Shown here: one piece after another, positions 47,479 to 56,322 of the stretch
Position numbering within the stretch: position 1 is the stretch's first letter
How the letters are laid out: the number at the start of each line of letters is the position of its first letter
Assembly: GCF_014212125.1 (NCBI RefSeq)
Contig: NZ_JACJVP010000007.1
Location: 1-64,000, forward strand
DNA length: 64,000 nucleotides
From: Cohnella nanjingensis
GTDB taxonomy: Bacteria > Bacillota > Bacilli > Paenibacillales > Paenibacillaceae
Reading direction: 5' to 3'
The notes under the pieces: generated by a model
What the model was told of the DNA's origin: nothing
What the model saw: the letters and a program-made list of their open reading frames with translations, nothing else
Database searches by the model: none
Made by a program: the position numbers and the translations under genes

Positions 47479-49224
47479 ATGAAAAAAACAAAAGCAAGCC
47501 GCCCGATGTCCGTCGCCGCCGCGCTTTGTCTCACGGCTGCGCTGACGGCGTGCAGCGGCGGCAATTCGAACTCGGCATCGCCAAGCGGCAGCGCCGCGCC
47601 TGGCGGATCTTCCTCGCCCGCCGCGGGCGCGGTGAAGCTGTCGATCAGCTGGGACCAGCAGTTCAACGGCACCCCGGGGGTTCAGAACAACCCGGTCGCC
47701 AACGAGATCAAAGCAAAGACCGGCGTCACGATGGACATCATCAGCAGCGATCCGGACAAGATCAAGGTCATGCTCGCCGGGGGAGACCTGCCGGACATTA
47801 TGATCCTGCCGCCGGACCAGGCGAAGGTCGCGCTGGACGGCAAGCTCGTCATGCCGCTTGACGAGCTGCTGGCGAAGGCGCCGAACATCTCGAAGTTCCA
47901 GACCGCGCTCGACGTGATCAACGCCCGCCTGAACAACACGGACGGCCATCATTACTTCCTGCCGATCAACATCGCCCCGAACGCCAAGCCGTTCAGCAAC
48001 TACGCGCCGTGGATCGGCTGGTATACGCGTTGGGACTACTACAAGGAACAAGGCTATCCGGAGCTGAAGTCGTACGACGACATGATTCCGATGCTCGCCG
48101 ACGAGCTGAAGAAGCACCCGACGACCGACGAAGGCAAGAAGGTGTACGGCTTGTCCGGTTGGACGGACTGGGGGCTGTGGTCGTACTACGTTCCCTTCGT
48201 TTACGCCGAAGGCTGGACGGAGTCGACGAAGAACACGACGACGAAGCCGGACGGCTCCTACGTCTACCGCTACGCCGCCGACGGTCCGTTCTGGAGAGGC
48301 GTCGAGTTCTACAATAAGGCGTTCCGCGCGGGCATTCTGGACAAAGAAGCGTTCACGCAGAAGTACAGCGATTACCAAGGGAAAGTGAAGTCCGGCCAAC
48401 TGCTGACGATCCACATGGGCTGGGAGCTGGACGGCGCCAACGCCTACTTCAAGGCCAAAGGCCAGGACGACAAAGGCTTCGTGGCCCAAGTGGTCGACGG
48501 CGCAACATCGCAGGCGTACAGCCTGCAATCGATCGTCGGCCTGAACGACCCGTGGATCGTCATCTCGAAGAACTGCAAGGATCCGGAGCGGGCGATCGCG
48601 TTCCTGGATTACCTATACTCGTACGAAGGCTCGGGCCTGCTCTCCAACGGACTGAAAGGTACGCAATGGGACATCGAGAACGGCAAGCCCGAATTCACGG
48701 ATGCGACAATCAAGGCCAGAACCGAAGACAAAGACTTCGGGGTCAAAACCGGCGTCGGCCTCTACGGCAAACTCCAAGGCTTGGGCGGAAGCACCGTCGA
48801 TCCGTCGACCGGCGCTTATCTGGACTATGGACTGACGGAGAAGTACTTTAAGACGAAGCTGAATCCGCTCGACAAGGATTACAGCGAGCACTATGGCGGC
48901 ACGTATCCGGGGGATGCCTGGAACAAGCTGGTCGAACAAGGCAAGGCCAAGAGCCTGAGCCCGGCCTTCATCCCCGCGCTGCCCGCTCTGCAATCCCAAG
49001 GAGACGACGATCTCGCGAAGATCGAAGCCAACATCGAGCAGATCCTGATCAAGGAGACGCCGAAGGCCGTCATGGCCAAGGACGACGCGGCGTTCCAGAA
49101 GGAAAAGGAGCGCATCCTCGGCCTGGTGAACAAAGCGGGAATGCCGCAAGCCGACGCGTTCTGGAAGAAGTCATTTGAAGACGGCATGGCGAAGTATAAA
49201 GAGCTGGTGGGAGACGTCAAGTAA
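47479..49224 (+). CDS. Carbohydrate ABC transporter solute-binding lipoprotein
   Basis: The ATG lies after AGGAGGGTACAAGGGAGC. The 581-residue protein has a lipoprotein signal with lipobox LTACS (Cys about residue 25), a Ser/Gly/Asn linker and a large LplA-type binding fold (LPDIMILPPDQAKVALDGKL). It is the substrate receptor of the permease pair just upstream. The ligand cannot be inferred; no enzyme gene is in this locus. Confidence 0.92.
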   Translation: MKKTKASRPMSVAAALCLTAALTACSGGNSNSASPSGSAAPGGSSSPAAGAVKLSISWDQQFNGTPGVQNNPVANEIKAKTGVTMDIISSDPDKIKVMLAGGDLPDIMILPPDQAKVALDGKLVMPLDELLAKAPNISKFQTALDVINARLNNTDGHHYFLPINIAPNAKPFSNYAPWIGWYTRWDYYKEQGYPELKSYDDMIPMLADELKKHPTTDEGKKVYGLSGWTDWGLWSYYVPFVYAEGWTESTKNTTTKPDGSYVYRYAADGPFWRGVEFYNKAFRAGILDKEAFTQKYSDYQGKVKSGQLLTIHMGWELDGANAYFKAKGQDDKGFVAQVVDGATSQAYSLQSIVGLNDPWIVISKNCKDPERAIAFLDYLYSYEGSGLLSNGLKGTQWDIENGKPEFTDATIKARTEDKDFGVKTGVGLYGKLQGLGGSTVDPSTGAYLDYGLTEKYFKTKLNPLDKDYSEHYGGTYPGDAWNKLVEQGKAKSLSPAFIPALPALQSQGDDDLAKIEANIEQILIKETPKAVMAKDDAAFQKEKERILGLVNKAGMPQADAFWKKSFEDGMAKYKELVGDVK

Positions 49225-49241
49225 TCTCGAATAGCACTGCA

Positions 49242-49299
49242 CGCGAAAGCAAGATACCGGACCTGCCGCCATGGGCAGACCGGCGTCTTGCTCTTCGCG
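49242..49299 (+). other. Long hairpin after solute-binding protein gene
   Basis: CGCGAAaGCAAGAtaCCGG..CTGCC pairs with GGGCAGaCCGGcgTCTTGCtcTTCGCG across 58 nt. It has no T tract. It may stabilise the binding-protein message or weaken read-through into the regulator genes. Confidence 0.5.
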
Positions 49300-49424
49300 C
49301 TTCGCAGGCGACGATCATGCCGGACAGCTGACAGCGCCGAGAGCGCGTTTCCGTTGCATTTCCCATCGGCGGAAGCCGTGATATGCTGAGACGAGTTCCA
49401 TTCTCTTCGATGCAGGGGGTAATC

Positions 49425-51053
49425 ATGTACAAGGTGTTGATCGTAGAAGATGAGATGCTCGTACGCGTCGGATTGAAGAACTCCATTCCCTGGAGCCAGC
49501 ACGATATGAAGGTGATCGCAGACGTCTCCAACGGCCGCGAGGCGTTGGCGGTATACGAGAGCGAGAAGCCGGATCTGATCGTGACGGATCTGAAGATGCC
49601 CGTCATGGACGGGCTGGAGATGATCTCCGAGATTCGGTCCAAGGATGTCGATACGAAGATTCTGATCCTCTCCTGCATGGAGGAATTCGAATATGCGCGC
49701 AAGGCCGCGAGTCTGAAAGTATCCGGCTACATCCTGAAGCTGACGATGACCGTGGAGGAGATGGAGGACGTCCTGGCCTCCGTCGCGGAGGAGCTGCGGA
49801 GCCGAAGCTTGGCTCCCGCAACGCCCGTCCCGTTCAACCACCGGCTCAGCCTGAACATGCTGAAGGAGAAGCTGCTCAAGGACTATTTGTTCTATGGCGT
49901 CTACTCCGAGGGCGAGCTCAGGACGCTACTGAAGCAGATGGATTCCCCGATCGATGATCCGGGCCGGGTCGCGATGGCGATCATGGAGACGAACGAATAT
50001 TCCCGGCTGCTGAAGCGGTTCAGCGACGATCGGGGCGAGCTGATCCGGTTCACGGTGCTGAACATCTTGAACGAGATCATGGACAATCACGGCGCGGGCG
50101 AGGCCTATCACGACCGAGACCACCGCTATATCCTCCTCTTCTCCTTCGATCCTCGGAACGGAGACGAGGACAATCGCGCGAAGCTTAACGTCGTGTTTGA
50201 CAACATTCGCAAAGTGATGCTCACGTATTTCGACGTGCCTGTCTTTATTGGGGTCAGCGCCTTCGGGGACGGCTTCCGCCATCTGAAGAAGCGCTATCAG
50301 GATTGCGTCGCGCTGATGGAGGGACGCTACTTCTCCGAAGCCTACGTCCAATTCGCGGCCGAATGGAGCCCGCTCGGCGGAGAGCGCAGGTGGAAGCAGC
50401 TGACGCTGAAAAGCTGCTCGGCATGGGAAAGCCTGGGCGCGCCCTATGGCGAGGATTTGAGAAGGGAGACGGAGAAGCGGCTGGCGCAGCCGCTGCCGGA
50501 CGAAGCGAGCTGGAAGCGGCTGTTCGTCGGACTGATGGACTGGAGCCGCGCCTATCTGGGCATTCCCGAGGATCATGCCGCGCTGATGGAGCTGTCCGGC
50601 TCGGAGCGCATTCAGGCGAGTCCGGCGGTTCTCGATTCGATTCATGCTTGGGAAGTTTATCTCGAAGAGACGGCCAAACTGAAGGACATGATCAAGTCGG
50701 TCAGCAAGGAAGTGGCGGAAGCCGTTCAATATATCCAGAAGCGCTACGACCAGGACATTTCGCTGAAGGAAATCTCGGAATACGTACAGCTTAGCCCGAA
50801 TTATTTGAGCATGCTGTTCAAGAAGGACATGGGGCGCAATCTGATCGAATATATGACGGACTACCGGATCCAGAAGGCGAAGGAGCTGCTGCGGAGCACG
50901 AGTCTCAAAACGTACGAGATCGCGGAGAACGTCGGGGTGCCGGACAGCGCGTACTTCAGCCGGCTATTCAAAAAGGCGACCGGCGTCTCGCCCGTCGAAT
51001 TCCGCAAAACGAAAGTGCTGGGCGGGAAAGCGGGTTCGCATGAAGATACTTAA
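49425..51053 (+). CDS. YesN-type response regulator with AraC DNA-binding domain
   Basis: The ATG at 49425 follows CAGGGGG. Residues 1-120 are a receiver domain (IVEDEM; phosphorylation site in LIVTDLKMPVMDG, Asp about 55). The C-terminal 100 residues form an AraC helix-turn-helix pair (LKEISEYVQLSPNYLSMLFKK, and a second with PDSAYFSRLFKKATG). The end overlaps the kinase gene by 14 bp. It probably controls the importer operon upstream. Length 542 residues. Confidence 0.94.
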   Translation: MYKVLIVEDEMLVRVGLKNSIPWSQHDMKVIADVSNGREALAVYESEKPDLIVTDLKMPVMDGLEMISEIRSKDVDTKILILSCMEEFEYARKAASLKVSGYILKLTMTVEEMEDVLASVAEELRSRSLAPATPVPFNHRLSLNMLKEKLLKDYLFYGVYSEGELRTLLKQMDSPIDDPGRVAMAIMETNEYSRLLKRFSDDRGELIRFTVLNILNEIMDNHGAGEAYHDRDHRYILLFSFDPRNGDEDNRAKLNVVFDNIRKVMLTYFDVPVFIGVSAFGDGFRHLKKRYQDCVALMEGRYFSEAYVQFAAEWSPLGGERRWKQLTLKSCSAWESLGAPYGEDLRRETEKRLAQPLPDEASWKRLFVGLMDWSRAYLGIPEDHAALMELSGSERIQASPAVLDSIHAWEVYLEETAKLKDMIKSVSKEVAEAVQYIQKRYDQDISLKEISEYVQLSPNYLSMLFKKDMGRNLIEYMTDYRIQKAKELLRSTSLKTYEIAENVGVPDSAYFSRLFKKATGVSPVEFRKTKVLGGKAGSHEDT

Positions 51054-52932
51054 CATTTTTTCCGACCGCAATTTTAACGTCAAGCTGAAGACGCAGCTGA
51101 TCGCCTCATTCCTCACGATGACGCTGCTGATCGTTAGCGTGATCTCACTGCTCGTCTACCACAGCGTCATGTCCATTCTGAAGACGCAGTCGAAGGAGAT
51201 GGTCACCCGCCAGTTCCGTCAGTCGGAATACAACATCCTTAATTTCCGCGATCAATTGGAGAAGATGACGGGCATGCTGGCCATCAACAAAGACGTCCAA
51301 AGCTTCATCGGACAGTCGGACGCTCCCGACGAAGCGACGCGGCTGAGCGAAGCCCAAGTCGTCATTAAATCGCTGGACAAAATCCTCAGTACGTATCCTT
51401 ACGTCGATTCGATCTCGCTGTACAGACGGAACGGAGAAGCGCTGTTCGATTCCGGGTCCGGCAGTTGGTACCGGGAGGACGCGCGCGACGTCAGCCCGTT
51501 CTATTCGTCGGCGGTTTACGACCGGATCGTCCGGCAGGGGAACGGCTTTCTGTGGGACGGGCAGATGGATTCGACACAGTTCCGGCTGGCGGACCGGGCG
51601 TACCCGGACGAGCGGGCGGTTCCCTATGTGACCGTCGTCCGCAACGTTTACTTGCTCGGACGAGTCAACCAGTCCGCCGTCATCGCCGTCAACGTGAAGC
51701 AGTCGGAGTTCGGCTCGATCTTCAACGGCGACAGCGGCGATGTGAAGAACGTCCAATACTTGATCAACGCGGACGGCATCCGCATCTCCCAGTCCGACTC
51801 CGGCGAGATCGGCTCGCGGGCCGAGCTGGCCGACCGGATCGATCCCGCCATGACGAACGGGAGCTTCGCGATCCGCAGCGGCGACCAGACGAAGCAGATC
51901 ACCTATTACCGCATCGGCGGCACGGGCTGGACGCTCATCAGCGAGATGCCGGAGGCGGAATTCATCCGTAATATCCTTGCGCTTCGGCAGCTCATTCTCG
52001 TTGCGGGGGCCGTGGGAGGCGTGCTGGCGCTGCTGCTGTCCGCTTACTGGATCTACCGGATCACGAAGCCGTTCAATCATCTCGTTCACGCCATGCGCGA
52101 GATGGAGAAGGGCCATCTGGGCGTCATGCTGGACGAGACGCCGAGCACGGAGCTGGGCATCATCGGCAGAAGGTTCAACAAGATGTCGCAGAGCATCGAA
52201 GAGCTGATTGAGGAAAATAAAGCGATCGAAAAAGACAAGCGCAAGCTGGAGATGGAGGCGCTCCAGTCTCAGATCAACCCGCATTTTCTGTACAACGCTT
52301 TGAATACGATCAAGTGGATCGCGATGGTGCGCAAGGAGCTCAGTATCGTCGACAGCATCACGACGCTCGGCAACATGCTGCGGACGATTTACAAGGACCG
52401 CTCGCTGACGGTGCCGCTGCAGACCGAATTGGCGTATATCGAGAACTATTTGAAAATCATGAACGCCCGCTATGGAGAAGGCGTCGAGGTGTCCATCCGA
52501 GTCCCGGAAGAGCTGCGCGACTGCCGGATCATCCGCTTCATCCTGCAGCCGATCGTGGAGAACGCCTTCATCCACGGGATGACCTCGAAGAGCTATCAGG
52601 GGACGATTAGCATCACCGCCCGCCGGGACGGGGACGACCTCATCGTCGCCATCGCCGACAACGGGACGGGTATTCCGGAGAAGCGTCTCGCGCTGCTTCG
52701 AGAGAGCCTGCTCGCGAGCGCGGTCGGCTCTGCGCCGCCGTCCCTCCCTGGAGGCAGCATCGGCCTGGCCAACGTCAACCGCAGAATTCGCATGCAGTAC
52801 GGCAAGGGGTACGGACTTGCAATCGAGAGCCGCGCGGGCAGCGGCACGGAAGTGAGCGTCCGGGTTCCGGCGATTGCGGCGTCGAAGGAGAAGGAGGGAG
52901 CGTCCGGGAACGGCGGCGACTATCGGGAATGA
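51040..52932 (+). CDS. YesM-type sensor histidine kinase
   Basis: The 630-residue kinase has transmembrane segments at about residues 20-43 and 312-332, around an extracellular dCache-like sensor. A HAMP domain follows (ITKPFNHLVHAMREMEKGHLG). The phosphoacceptor His is in LQSQINPHFLYNALNTIKWI, and the HATPase has IVENAFIHGM and ADNGTGIP. It is translationally coupled to the response regulator gene, regulator first, the opposite order from the sugar locus at 18.8 kb. Confidence 0.93.
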   Translation: MKILNIFSDRNFNVKLKTQLIASFLTMTLLIVSVISLLVYHSVMSILKTQSKEMVTRQFRQSEYNILNFRDQLEKMTGMLAINKDVQSFIGQSDAPDEATRLSEAQVVIKSLDKILSTYPYVDSISLYRRNGEALFDSGSGSWYREDARDVSPFYSSAVYDRIVRQGNGFLWDGQMDSTQFRLADRAYPDERAVPYVTVVRNVYLLGRVNQSAVIAVNVKQSEFGSIFNGDSGDVKNVQYLINADGIRISQSDSGEIGSRAELADRIDPAMTNGSFAIRSGDQTKQITYYRIGGTGWTLISEMPEAEFIRNILALRQLILVAGAVGGVLALLLSAYWIYRITKPFNHLVHAMREMEKGHLGVMLDETPSTELGIIGRRFNKMSQSIEELIEENKAIEKDKRKLEMEALQSQINPHFLYNALNTIKWIAMVRKELSIVDSITTLGNMLRTIYKDRSLTVPLQTELAYIENYLKIMNARYGEGVEVSIRVPEELRDCRIIRFILQPIVENAFIHGMTSKSYQGTISITARRDGDDLIVAIADNGTGIPEKRLALLRESLLASAVGSAPPSLPGGSIGLANVNRRIRMQYGKGYGLAIESRAGSGTEVSVRVPAIAASKEKEGASGNGGDYRE

Positions 52933-52978
52933 AGTCCGGATCAGACGGGACTTGTACAGCATGAGGGGTTGGGGTTTT

Positions 52979-53010
52979 TTCATGTTAATTTCATCGTGTT
53001 CTCGTAATAT
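52979..53010 (+). promoter_or_regulatory. PepSY gene promoter with 11-bp-spaced TTCAT repeats
   Basis: TTCAT at 52979-52983 and 52990-52994 lie in direct repeat 11 bp apart, ten bases before a -10-like TAATAT (53005-53010). The same layout stands before the two-component genes at 53640. Confidence 0.5.
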
Positions 53011-53125
53011 CAAGATGACCTACCGGACGAATTCGAGGGCCCGCGATGAGAGCCGGCAGGTAAATCCGGGCAACTTGTTCCTCGTTGTTGAAGGAAGTTC
53101 GCCCACAAAAACCAGGAGGATTAAC

Positions 53126-53563
53126 ATGAAAAAATCGAAATCGTTCACGCTTCTCGGTGCTGCGGCTGTCCTGGCCGCTATGATTCCGCTGAGCGCATAT
53201 GCGGCTACTGCTTCTACGCCGGCGAAAACACCGGTTGCACCTGTTGCGGTAAAAACCGAGACGAGTAAGGAGAGCGCGAAAGAAAAGCCTGAAGCGCAAG
53301 ATCCAAATGAACAAGCGAAGCTTCAACAAGCGGCAGCATTGACAAAAGAGCAGGCGACCGCTGCGGCACTGCAACAGGTTCCAGGGACGGTTAAGTCCGT
53401 AGAATTGGAAGACGAGAATGGAACTGCCGTATATGGCGTTCACATCGTGGATGCGAACGGCAAGGGATTTGATGTGAAGGTCGATGCGAAAACGGGTAAA
53501 GTTCTAAAGTCCGATGACGATAGCAATGATGGCAACGAAAGCAACGATGGCGACGACAATTAA
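53126..53563 (+). CDS. Exported PepSY domain protein
   Basis: The ATG at 53126 follows CAGGAGG. The 145-residue protein has a signal peptide (KSFTLLGAAAVLAAMIPLSAYA), a Pro/Lys/Glu-rich linker and one PepSY domain at about residues 70-130 (LTKEQATAAALQQVPG, VYGVHIVDANGKGFDVKVDA). The tail is Asp, Asn and Ser-rich. PepSY proteins next to two-component systems usually act as external modulators. It shares a putative operator with the regulator and kinase genes that follow. Confidence 0.88.
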   Translation: MKKSKSFTLLGAAAVLAAMIPLSAYAATASTPAKTPVAPVAVKTETSKESAKEKPEAQDPNEQAKLQQAAALTKEQATAAALQQVPGTVKSVELEDENGTAVYGVHIVDANGKGFDVKVDAKTGKVLKSDDDSNDGNESNDGDDN

Positions 53564-53597
53564 GGCATAAGCGTTAACGAATCGGATGCACCGGAGT

Positions 53598-53635
53598 ACG
53601 GCCCCTTTCTATGAAGTGTAGAAGGGGCCGTTTTG
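53598..53635 (+). terminator. Intrinsic terminator after PepSY gene
   Basis: ACGGCCCCTT...AAGGGGCCGT is followed by TTTGTTTTTT. Confidence 0.88.
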
Positions 53636-53639
53636 TTTT

Positions 53640-53672
53640 TTCAGGATAGTTTCATCTAAACCTAGCTATAAT
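53640..53672 (+). promoter_or_regulatory. Two-component operon promoter with TTCA repeats
   Basis: TTCAG at 53640-53644 and TTCAT at 53651-53655 are 11 bp apart and lie 11 bases before TATAAT (53667-53672). Over 21 bases this matches the PepSY promoter at 18 positions. Confidence 0.55.
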
Positions 53673-53701
53673 TAATAACAAATGTAGAGGGAGATTCGAA
53701 T

Positions 53702-54388
53702 ATGAATATTTTGCTCGTTGAAGACGATGCGAAGCTGGGGCCCTTAATCGAATATAAGCTTAGAAAAGCATTTCATACAACGGATTGGGTAACGGATGCC
53801 GAGACGGCAGTGTCTTATATTTCGCTCGGTCATTATGACGTCTATGTACTCGACTGGATGCTCCCGGATCGAACCGGAGTGGAGTTGTGCGAGCTTCTTC
53901 GCAAGCAAAACGACAACACCCCGATTCTGATGATTACGGCGAAAGACGCCGTTGCGGATCGCGTAATCGGCCTCAAACAGGGCGCGGATGATTATTTGAT
54001 CAAACCGTTTGCCTTCGAAGAGCTTACGGCCCGCATTGAGGCGCTCGGCAGGCGTAAAGATACCAATTGGAGCGGCAACTTGCTGGCCATCGGCGATTTA
54101 ACCCTTGATCTGAATTCCCACCGAGTAACCAGGCGGGGAGAACCCATTCTCCTGACCCGCAGGGAGTTCCAGCTGCTGGAGTACCTCATGAGGCATCCCG
54201 GACAAATTCTGTCCAGAGAACAGATTATGAACGCGGTATGGGGACTCGCCGAAGTGACGCCAAATACCGTGGACGCAACGATCAAATTATTGCGCAAGAA
54301 AGTCGACGCTCCTTATTCGGAAAAGCTGGTCCACAGCTACCGGGGCATCGGTTACAGCATCGGTACAAAGGAAAACCGCAATGTTTAA
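53702..54388 (+). CDS. OmpR-family response regulator
   Basis: The 228-residue regulator has a receiver domain (LVEDDAKLG, phosphorylation site in VYVLDWMLPDRTG at Asp about 51, Lys in DYLIKPF) and a winged-helix output domain (about 130-225; LTRREFQLLEYLMRHPG, NTVDATIKLLRKKVD). The start follows GAGGGAG. It overlaps the kinase gene by eight bases and probably controls itself and the PepSY gene. Confidence 0.95.
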   Translation: MNILLVEDDAKLGPLIEYKLRKAFHTTDWVTDAETAVSYISLGHYDVYVLDWMLPDRTGVELCELLRKQNDNTPILMITAKDAVADRVIGLKQGADDYLIKPFAFEELTARIEALGRRKDTNWSGNLLAIGDLTLDLNSHRVTRRGEPILLTRREFQLLEYLMRHPGQILSREQIMNAVWGLAEVTPNTVDATIKLLRKKVDAPYSEKLVHSYRGIGYSIGTKENRNV

Positions 54389-55667
54389 AAAAACAAGAAC
54401 GAAACTTATCGTGATGTATAGCGGTTTAATCGGGCTTATTCTTTTGATTATGGTCATTTTGTTTTATTTCCTTCTTTCCAATACCATATCGAACGGTGAG
54501 GAAAAACAACTGCGTCTTACCTCTGAGATGATTCTGAAGGAATGGAACAACAAAATGCCTCAAACCGTACCTTCGTCTCCGGCAAAAGCGACCTATATCA
54601 ATTACGTTTTTATACCGCTAAATCAATTTTTCGTTTTGACATCGGAGGATGGGGCCGTTTTGTTTCATTCCTTGCGGGACGAAGCGCTGCTATCCTTCCT
54701 AAAACCCGCGTTGGAAGAAAACCTGGCCGCGAGCCAGTATGCGCAATATACAACATTCAAGTTCCAAGGGGACAGAGCGTTTAAATTCTGCAGTATCGAA
54801 AATCAGGATCGCACGGTGCTCTATATCGGCATGGAGGTTACCGACAATGTGAAGTTGCTGAGCAACATGAAGTGGGTACTGGGACTGATTGCCGGGTTGC
54901 TGCTGCTTGTCTCTATCGGGATGGGCTATTGGTTCTCCAAGAGGGCGATGGTTCCCATTCAACGGGCCTATGCGCGACAGCAAGATTTTGTGTCGGATGC
55001 CTCCCATGAACTGCGAACGCCGCTTAGTATTATGCAGGCGTCCGTCGAAGTATTGGAAGAAGAGCAGAACGCGCTCCCCGCGTTTCACCAAAAAGTACTC
55101 AAGGACATGAAAGAGGAATTGGGTCGATTGACCCGCATGATCGAAGGACTGTTAACGTTGGCCAGAAGCGACTCCGGGCGGCTCGAGATTGCAAGGGACT
55201 ATTTTGATTTGGGAGCATTGTTGCAATCCTCTTCGAAGGCGTTCCAAATATTGGGTACGCAGAGGAACATTCAGATCTCCTGTTCGACGGCTCATTCCGG
55301 CGGCAGCGGGTTTATGTTCTACGGCGATGAAGAGCGGATGAAGCAGCTGCTGTACATTTTACTCGACAACGCGATCAAATATAATCAACCAGGCGGCGAG
55401 ATCCAAGTGCGGTTATGGCGTAAAGATCATCATGCCGTCATTCAAGTCTCCGATACGGGAATCGGTATTCCGCAAGAGAACGTCCCGTATATTTTTGACA
55501 GGTTCTACCGGATTGACAAGGGCAGATCCCGCTTGCGCGGAGGTGTCGGTCTCGGACTTTCGATAGCGGCATGGATTGTTGAAGCGCATCAGGGTCAAAT
55601 CAAAGTAACCAGCAAATTAGGCGAGGGGACAACGGTTCAGATCATGCTGCCTTCCATTGAAAAGTGA
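54381..55667 (+). CDS. Sensor histidine kinase
   Basis: The 428-residue kinase has transmembrane segments at about residues 11-33 and 165-185. The HisKA domain carries SHELRTPLSIMQASVEVL (His about 212). The HATPase domain has DNAIKYNQPGG, VSDTGIGIPQENV, FDRFYRIDKGRSR and GGVGLGLSIAAWI. It is the partner of the preceding regulator. The PepSY protein may act on its short external domain. Confidence 0.95.
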   Translation: MFKKTRTKLIVMYSGLIGLILLIMVILFYFLLSNTISNGEEKQLRLTSEMILKEWNNKMPQTVPSSPAKATYINYVFIPLNQFFVLTSEDGAVLFHSLRDEALLSFLKPALEENLAASQYAQYTTFKFQGDRAFKFCSIENQDRTVLYIGMEVTDNVKLLSNMKWVLGLIAGLLLLVSIGMGYWFSKRAMVPIQRAYARQQDFVSDASHELRTPLSIMQASVEVLEEEQNALPAFHQKVLKDMKEELGRLTRMIEGLLTLARSDSGRLEIARDYFDLGALLQSSSKAFQILGTQRNIQISCSTAHSGGSGFMFYGDEERMKQLLYILLDNAIKYNQPGGEIQVRLWRKDHHAVIQVSDTGIGIPQENVPYIFDRFYRIDKGRSRLRGGVGLGLSIAAWIVEAHQGQIKVTSKLGEGTTVQIMLPSIEK

Positions 55668-55973
55668 GATCGAAAAACTGGATCGCATGGGAGGTCGGGC
55701 CGTTTCCACGGAATCGTACCGATGACGAGGAGCAGCACGGCTATGATGGAGAAAATTTTAGTCTTCTTTCGTCTGCGGAAAATGACGATCACTCCTTCTC
55801 GGGTATCTGGGCCGGGTTCGCTGCGCGGCCGGCTTACGGATGATCTTAGAGCGGGAGCCTTTAATGAACCTTAAATGTCCGCAGCTGCCGCGGAGGCCGG
55901 GTTTTTCCACAAAAAAAGATGGAGGTGATCCATATAGCTGGATCCTCCATCTGGGGCTGGTAGAGCGATAGGA
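55668..55973. other. Degraded intergenic DNA
   Basis: No intact gene was seen. On the minus strand, after AAGGAG near 55799, about 45 codons read like the start of a membrane-anchored protein (KIFSIIAVLLLVIGTIPW), then stop. A 43-codon plus-strand frame from 55743 has no recognisable features. Together with the TetR fragment next door this looks like a decayed region. Confidence 0.35.
55911..55952 (-). terminator. Orphan intrinsic terminator on the minus strand
   Basis: On the minus strand AGATGGAGGATCCA-gctata-TGGATCACCTCCATCT is followed by TTTTTT. No intact gene lies directly upstream, so it is probably left over from a lost gene. Confidence 0.65.
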
Positions 55974-56261
55974 ATGGCCATCCGGGACGATAGCCGTCCG
56001 CCGATTTTGCTTCGCCTTCGGGAAGGCTTTACTACGCGCAATGAAGGTCCCCACAGGGCCAACGAAGCGGTGGAGCGGTATCTGTCAAAAGAGAAGCAGC
56101 TTGGCAGGGTTGGACAAGGAATGGATCCGAGAGCCGCGGCGGATTTATTGCTGGGAAGTTGTTTTCAGCATGCATTCCAATTGAACTTTTTAGGCAAACA
56201 GGAGTCGCAAGAAGAACGGATGCAATACGCGAACCGACTTTTGGATATGTTACTGCAATAA
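55974..56261 (+). pseudogene. C-terminal fragment of a TetR family regulator
   Basis: The 95-codon frame encodes DPRAAADLLLGSCFQHAFQLNFLG and helices typical of the ligand-binding half of TetR/AcrR regulators. There is no helix-turn-helix half, and the DNA before it is degraded. It ends at a terminator shared with the converging ABC exporter operon, which it may once have controlled. Confidence 0.5.
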
Positions 56262-56310
56262 AAAAGGGCCGCCCTTCCGTCTACTGAGACGGGGGCGGCC
56301 CTCCTTTTTA
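56261..56310. terminator. Two-way intrinsic terminator
   Basis: AAAAAGGGCCGCCC...GGGCGGCCCTCCTTTTT lies between the TetR fragment and the end of the ABC operon, with A and T runs on both sides. Confidence 0.88.
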
Positions 56311-56322
56311 TTCCTTCGCGCA

